Of a stretch of 64,000 nt of DNA, positions 57,798 through 64,000 are shown piece after piece (the first letter of the stretch is position 1; each line of letters opens with the position of its first letter). The notes under the pieces are model-generated. The model ran no database searches. It was not told the DNA's origin and worked only from the letters and a program-made list of their open reading frames with translations. The position numbers were made by a program, and so were the translations under genes. Source of the DNA: Beroe forskalii (Eukaryota; Ctenophora; Nuda; Beroida; Beroidae); contig WFMF01000122.1 of the NCBI GenBank assembly GCA_011033025.1, forward strand, positions 124,001 through 188,000, written 5' to 3'.

Positions 57798-58720
57798 TTG
57801 GGGTCACCAGGGGGTCAGTACTTCAGTAGGGGACTAGGGGTTAGTGGGGGTCACCAAGGGGTCAGTAGGGTTCGCCAGGGGTCAGCAGGGGTACGCTGTA
57901 TAGGAGTTCACAAGGGGGTCAGCAGGGGTTCAGTATGGGTTCAGCAGGGGTTCAGTAGGAGTTCACTAGGGAGTCAGCAGGGATTCACCAGGGGGTCAGT
58001 AGAGGGTCAGCAGGACACCAGGGGTTCAATAGGGGGTCACCAGGGGGATAGTGGGGTCACCAGGGGGTCAGTACGGTAAGAAGGGGTCACCAGGGGGTCA
58101 GTAGGGGTTAGTGGGGGTCAGTAGGAGGTCACCAGGGGGTCTGTAGTGGTTCACCAGTGGTCACCAGGGGATTAGTACTAATAGTAGTTAACCAGGGAGT
58201 CAGCAGGGGTTCAGTATGGGGTCAGTAGGGGTTCAGTATGGGGTCAGCAGGGGTTCAGTAGGAGCTCACCAGGGAGTCAGCAGGGATTTACCAGGGGGTC
58301 AGTAGAGGGTCAGGACATCAGGGGTTCAATTGGGGTCACCAGGGGGATAGTGGGGTCACCAGGGGGTCAGTAGGGTAAGTAGGGGTCATCAGGGGGTCAG
58401 TAGGGGTTAGTGGGGTCAGTAGGGGTTAGTGGGGGTCAGTAGGAGGTCCCCAGGGGGTCTGTAGGGGTTCACCAGTGGTCACCAGGGGGTTAGTACTAGT
58501 AGTAGTAGTAGGGGCTCAGCAGGGGTTTAGTAGGAGTTCACCATGGAGTCACCAGGGGCTAAGTAGGGTTCACCAGGGGGTCAGCAGGGGGTCAGTTCCA
58601 GGGTTCACCAGGGGTCAGTAGAGGGTCAACAGGGGGTAAGCAGGGTTCAGTTAGGGTTCACCAGGGGTCAATAGAGGGTCAGCAGGGGTTAAGAAGGGGG
58701 TCAGTATGAGGTCAGTTGGG
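57798..58720 (+). repeat. G-rich minisatellite (GGGGTCAGTAGGGGTT)
   Basis: Irregular tandem array of CACCAGGGGGTCAGTAGGGG and similar units of about 12-24 bp. The closely spaced G3-G5 runs on the plus strand could form G-quadruplexes. The 93-codon ORF in it is a by-product of the repeat. Confidence 0.9.
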
Positions 58721-59259
58721 GAGTGGACTAGGAATCCATTGGGAAGGGGCTACAGAACAGGAGGAAAGACTGAGGAGGAGACTTGGTAGAAGACTCAGAA
58801 GGAAGTTAAGGAGCAGTGGCTGGTCATGAGGAATCATGAGGCCAAGGCACTAACCTCTAACGCGAGACAAGGCTTTAATAAGGAATGCATGGTACTATAG
58901 TGTGAGGGGCACTTTCAGGGCTAAAAAGGGGCAAAGAGCATAGGAATGTACTGGAAAGAAGGGCGGTGGAAGAATGGAGGCAGGAGGTGAAGCTGAAGGA
59001 AGCACTGCTGTTGTAGTAGGTAATATTAGTTGTGGTAAGGTGATATTAGTGGTGGAAATGCCCGGACGTGGGAGCAGGAGTGGATTTCACTGGTTGCAGG
59101 GACTTGGAGTTGACAGAGATATGGAAATTGGGAAGCCAAAGTTATACTCTAGTAGCAGACCAAAGTTGAGCATGCATTTCGGTGTCCAGAGTTTTCGAGA
59201 GTTGGAGGTGGTACTTGGGGTGTTTCTGCACCAAAATCACCTTGGTACACAATATGTAT
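58721..59259. other. Noncoding, no gene seen
   Basis: An ORF runs through (58974-59405), but it continues into the 172-bp tandem repeat and has no recognisable motif. Confidence 0.35.
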
Positions 59260-59760
59260 CCGTAGCGGGTGTTCAGGAGGGCCACGCCCATTTCCGCTCC
59301 CGGGCGGAAAGTCAGATTTTATGTAACTTGGCTCAGGAAGGTCGTAGAGACTTCGTTTTGAGCTCAAACGAATCGCAATGGCCATGTTTATGTACAACTT
59401 GTTAACAAACATATGCTCTAAAATGCTTACAAACCGAGTTATGGGCGAAAAACTGATTTTTCGGCCACCCGCGAGCGATCAATGAGGCAATTTTTGTAAC
59501 TTGGCTCAGGAAGGTCATAGAGACTTCGTTCTGTGCTCAAACGAATCGCAATAGCCATGTTTATATACAACTTCCAACAAAAATATGCTCCAAAATGCTC
59601 AAAAACCCAGTTATGGACGAAAAACCGATTTTTGGACACTCGCGAGACATCAATGAGACAATTCACGTAACTTGCCTCATGTGGTTCATAGATACTTCGT
59701 TTTGTGCTCAAACGAATTGCAATGACCATGTTCAAATACAGGGCTTGCTAACAAACATAT
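59260..59760. repeat. 172-bp tandem repeat, about three units
   Basis: CGAATCGCAATGGCCATGTT at 59369 recurs at about 59541 and 59713, spacing 172 bp. Units also share AACTTGGCTCAGGAAGGTCA and GAGTTATGGRCGAAAAAC. No clear kinship with the 168-bp satellite near 40 kb. Confidence 0.85.
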
Positions 59761-60860
59761 GTCCAAATCCACGTTACGTAACGCACACTTTTTACTCAAT
59801 TTTGAGGATTCAAAGGTCAAGGCAGCCAAATTGAAGTCATCACAGCACTATTCCTTGCTTTAGAGACAAACTTCAAACATTCATTGAGCCTATTTGATGT
59901 TTTGAATGAGAATTGGTTGCACAGAAAATTTTACACAAGCCATCAAAAATGTTACGTGAACGCACAGGACTGGATCAAATAAAATCAATTGACAGAATTT
60001 GATCACAAAAGTCAGTTCCATGTGAGCGAATGGGGAGTTCACACTAGTTTCTAATGATAGAAGAATATATAAACTTTAAGTTTAACAATGCTTTTATTGG
60101 TTGATGCACCCCATTTTCTTTTACCAGGCTCACATAATTTGTTACGTAATGCACAAAATGCCTGTTACGTAATGCACAAATTTTCCTCACTGTGAATAGA
60201 CCTATTTTATACTGTTCTATTGACATAGTAAGGCCTCAATTAGATGCAGGAGCAATCAAGGTCCTCAATCTAAAAAAATCTTGGTGGTTCTATCAATTTC
60301 AGTCCCATATTAGGCCATCAAAGTGTAGCAAAAAATTGGATCAATTTTCTATGATTTTACTGTCATACTCAGAATATTTCATTTCTGACAGGGTTAAGAT
60401 CACTCTTGGTATCACCCAGCAACTTTATAAGATGAATAATGGCCGATTCCTATCGTGAGAGGGCCAAATTCAACGATTTTCGAATTTGCTAGTAGAAAAG
60501 ATGTTTTTTTCATGTGTCACAAAGTGGCAAATTTTGAGAAAATCACTTTTTGAGGCCATTAAAGCACAATTCCTCAAGGGCATTGATATCTTATACCCCT
60601 GAATACATTTTTGATAGCATTTAGGTTCTAGAAAAAGAAAATTTATCGATTTATGCTTTGATTTTCTAATGTATGTGGGATTGAATGACTAAATACTAAA
60701 TTTTTCTTTGTAATTCTTTTCTAAGTTGAAATTTACTTTACATTCCTTATCTGTAAGTTATTACAGAATTTTCTGATTAGAAATGGATATTTCTTGCAGT
60801 TTCTTTCATTGAAAATTAATTGAAAAGTTTTGTGCATTACGTAACGTTACGTAACGCACA
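59761..60860. repeat. Region with repeated GTTACGTAACGCACA motifs
   Basis: GTTACGTAA(C/T)GCACA or a close variant occurs near 59773, 59949, 60139, 60162 and 60838-60860, the last as two overlapping copies. The palindrome TTACGTAA also marks the ends of the Harbinger-like element. No gene seen. Possibly the remains of another TIR element. Confidence 0.5.
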
Positions 60861-61640
60861 AGGCCATATTGTCTAAATTTGATCAGTCTAAGCTTTCACA
60901 CATGTGCCATGACGACCAAAAGTATCCAAAACAGCTGAAAATGAGTTTTCGGCATAAATGGAAATGAATTAAGGCTTTTACAAAACTTTTTGCATCATTT
61001 TGTTAAATAGCACACATCAATTGTCCCCAAAGAGTTTGAACGTCACTTCAAAATAGTTAGAGAAAGCGATTATTCATATTAAAATATGAATCAAACTAGA
61101 TCAAAAGTCCACTATGGAGCAAAAATTATTCCCTTGATTACAAATATAAGCATTCTTTATGATAATTCAAAAATGCCATTAATTGAGGGCTGAACATTGT
61201 CCAAAAGTAGCCCTACTCAATCAGCGCAAATCGTCGAGGTCTTTCAATATTTTTGATGCGGTTTTTGCATCATTTAGAGGAAAGTCTTAGCTTTCATTTG
61301 AAGTCAAAGCTTTTTGCTGGACTGATGATTTCAAATTTCAAAATTTTTCCTCGTTTTCGTGGATTTGCCCATATACTCTAAAATCATATACGACTTGTTC
61401 GCGACTTGTCACATATTATCACTAAAAAACGCTTCATGCACTGTTCAAAATGTTGATCATGAAGTTTTCTCCATGCTGCTCACAGTTCCATTGCCAATAA
61501 AATGTGACCATTTTTCGGTTGAGTAGCCTTTTATCATTTCATCAAGAAGATTCCGGTGTTCAGCTCTTTTCTTCTTAATTTCACTATTCAGCTCTTTGCT
61601 CATGCAGTGATCTATCTGGAGACAAAAGCGCAGACTCAGT
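60861..61640. other. Noncoding, no gene seen
   Basis: AT-rich sequence with no ORF of coding character. Confidence 0.3.
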
Positions 61641-61692
61641 GAGTCCTTGACAGTGACAGTATCTGCTCAGATACTGTCAGTGTCAAGGACTC
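61641..61692. repeat. Hairpin with 25-bp arms
   Basis: GAGTCCTTGACAGTGACAGT at the left pairs with ACTGTCAGTGTCAAGGACTC at the right, one mismatch, loop of a few bases. Half of it recurs near 62680-62700 (AGATACTGTCATTGTCAAGG) within a larger direct repeat. Confidence 0.8.
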
Positions 61693-63339
61693 GCAAACTG
61701 ATGCAGGTTATTGGAGAGATGTCACCATTGGAAGCCTCTGTTGGAAGCCTGCAGACTTTTAAAATCAACTGACAAGAGACCTTGTACAGTGAGGGTAACC
61801 TTGTCCATTGATTTATGCCCAAGCATGTTTCTTAACAAGTCGTATAAAAACATTTGGGATCAGTTAATATAATGTTCACAATTGCTTCCACGTTGCTTTT
61901 ATGCTATCTCTGCAACTGATTTTACATTCATACACCAGCCTGCAATCTGCATCAATGCACTGCTTTGCAATGAATAGTATAAAGAATTCAGAAAAATCTG
62001 AAGATATTGGACTGTTTGGAGACAAGTGAGTTGGCTCTATGCAAATTGTTAGGCAACTGTTAAGGATGAATGTATGTAGAAGCCACACAATTTGTCGGCA
62101 AAATATGCACAGAGAAAACAAAGTTAGGAGAAGCTCGAGGAGTCTCTGGTAATATCAGTACACATCAGCGAGATGAGTAGCGAAACAATGGAGCAACAGC
62201 AAGAACTTCTCAAATCTCGATCCCATGACTCTATTGGCTATTGTTGAGCTCCAGCAGCAGCTGCTGGAATGTAAAGACGATTAATTGCGTGCAGTGAAAA
62301 TCAATTGTCACGTCATTTGTTTTCAAGTAACTGTGAAGGAGGAGTGGAGTTCCTTATGCTCCGTCCTCATGTCAGGGCAGAGTCAGAAGTAAAGGGAAAA
62401 TGTTACGCCCTAGCCAAGTAAGAAGCTGGTGAAGGAGGAGGAGGACTGGATATGAAGCCTCTTCGTGTTTGGACTTCCAGAAGAAGGTGTGAAGACATAA
62501 ATATGAGAATATGTAAGGTACCTACTTGAGGTAAACCAAAATGAAATCATGCAGCTTACTGCATTGAACTTGGAGAGAAGCTGTGACTGAAAGCTTCCAA
62601 ATTTTTAAAGCCAACCCACAAGCGACCTCGTGCAGTGAAGGTTACCTTGTCCAGCTCATTGACTGTTACTCAGATACTGTCATTGTCAAGGACTCGTAAA
62701 CTGAGAAGGAGTGACCGATATAAGTCTGTGTTTTTGTCTCCTGGAGATAGGTCAAACAAAAATGAAAAATCCTGTTGAACAGCATGAATGACTTACCTTA
62801 TTGGCTTTTGTTCAAAAATGCTGGTTGAAGTGAAGCTGAATCATAACATAATAAGACCGGGATTTGGGTCTTTCATTGCACATTATTGAGTACAAATGTG
62901 TTTTAGTGGTCATTTTAGAGCATAAGATCCTTGATCTGGTAACCACTAGAACATTTTTTGTCCAAGGGCAGGTTAAAATGGTTCAAAAATGATAAGATTT
63001 TTGTCCATAGGGCTGGTTTAAAAATGCTGGTTAAAAAGGCTTGCTAAATAAAGGCCAATAAAGTAATAGGCAAGTTGCAAATGATAATGATATATGAGAA
63101 CGTTTAGAATTATTGTAAGCACCGTGGATCAGCTGGAGAAAACTTCTTGATTAACATTGAGAATAATAGTTCATGAAACGTTTTTTAGTTATGGGATCTG
63201 ACAAGTCGTGTATAATGAACATTTACTTAATAATCAACTGCAATTCTTTTGAGCCCAAAACGAAGTGTCTATGAAATACATGAGGCTAGTTACAAAAATC
63301 GTCTCATTGATGGCTATATACTGGGTGAACTGCAGTTCA
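61693..63339. other. Noncoding with dispersed repeats
   Basis: Two related blocks (about 61600-61830 and 62580-62760) share phrases such as TACAGTGAGGGTAACCTTGT/TGCAGTGAAGGTTACCTTGT. The stretch 62900-63060 matches 42720-43130. No gene seen. Confidence 0.45.
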
Positions 63340-63725
63340 TATGAAGTCGCCGCGCACTTCATATGAATTCATATGAATTCATATGAGTTCATATGAATGC
63401 GTTTACCAGTTCAATAAATTTTTATATGAATGAACTTCATATGAACTTCACATGAATTCATATGAACTTCATATGAACTCCACCAAGTTCATATGAATTC
63501 ATATGAATTCATTAAACACGGATGAACTAGTTCACCAAAATTTAGTGAACTGAGATGCATATGAATTCATATGAATAAACTAGTTCATTTAAGTGAACTA
63601 CGAGATGAACTTTGAGATGAACTCCGTTGAACTGCGTTGAACTGCGTTGAACTACGTTGAACTACGTTGAACTGCGTTGAACTGGAGTTCACCTGAGTTC
63701 ATTTGAGTTCACCTGAGTTCATGTC
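63340..63725. repeat. Simple-motif array: GAATTCATAT then GAACTRCGTT
   Basis: First half: many copies of TTCATATGAATTCATATGAA. Second half: tandem GAACTGCGTT/GAACTACGTT, then GAGTTCACCT. Both share the GAACT/GTTCA core, so they probably grew from one seed. Confidence 0.9.
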
Positions 63726-63780
63726 ACTCAATGCGAACAACATATGTTATTTTGGAAAAACTTAGCTTTGCAACAGAATA

Positions 63781-63837
63781 GACCTAAACGACTGTATGTT
63801 GCTGTAAAAAGTACAGTAACATACAGTCGTTTAGGTC
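63781..63837. repeat. 57-bp hairpin, 25-bp arms
   Basis: GACCTAAACGACTGTATGTT at the left pairs with AACATACAGTCGTTTAGGTC at the right, extended to 25 bp with a single G-A difference and a 7-nt loop. Too short for a typical MITE. A small-RNA precursor is possible but unproven. Confidence 0.85.
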
Positions 63838-64000
63838 TTAGGTCTTACTGTTAGTGTTACCTACCATCCACTAGAGCACTTATTTTACGCAACACGTCCT
63901 TCCAAATTTCCAATTCCATTAGCTCATTAGAATGAGAAAATAATAATGTAAATAGAAATGTTATCTGACAGCTGAGGTGCCAGGTGGTCAATGACTTGAC

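Noticed and set aside
57798-58079. 93-codon Gly/Ser/Gln-rich ORF
   Set aside because: Produced by the G-rich minisatellite; no start context, no end outside the array.

Overview
The window looks like nuclear DNA from an invertebrate animal, most likely marine, assembled from long reads. Reasons: GT-AG spliceosomal introns; a rhodopsin-class G-protein-coupled receptor; a furin-type proprotein convertase; a 375-residue cytoplasmic actin with an SRF-type CArG box; AT-rich, gene-poor sequence full of TIR elements, minisatellites and LINE debris; and a scaffold gap of exactly 100 N (16866-16965). I cannot name the phylum from sequence alone.

Layout. 0.2-2.6 kb: a four-exon Lys/Pro/Ser-rich protein (minus). 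4.1-6.0 kb: an intronless proprotein convertase (minus) with two one-base frameshifts. 9.8-10.5 kb: a CIA30-domain protein (minus) with one one-base frameshift. 7-17.5 kb otherwise has almost no coding sequence. It carries twelve copies of a 43-bp paired-CRE element (two TGACGTCA-like sites 27 nt apart in eleven of the twelve copies), plus CACGTG/CCAAT promoter-like modules and a 531-bp palindrome-rich TIR element.

18.1-33.8 kb and 43.6-54.05 kb are the arms of a large inverted duplication. Each arm has an intact seven-exon GPCR gene and an intact single-exon gene for an unrecognised protein with a hydrophobic C-terminus. The left arm alone carries a 6.85-kb TIR element loaded with a 20-bp minisatellite and a 202-bp MITE. 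The right arm alone carries a 1.6-kb insertion. The inner breakpoint cuts the cytidine deaminase gene: the left copy is whole and the right is a 5' stub. The 9.8-kb spacer holds the rest of cytidine deaminase, a five-exon actin gene (convergent with it), a 168-bp satellite array and a LINE 3' fragment.

54-64 kb has no convincing gene. It holds a low-quality stretch, a Harbinger-like TIR element, several minisatellites and two long hairpins.

The genes do not form an operon or pathway. The strongest candidates for something undescribed are the paired-CRE element, the satellite-bearing TIR element with a clean empty site in the other arm, and the unrecognised conserved protein pair. All coordinates and splice sites were read by eye. 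No alignment, expression or database search was possible.
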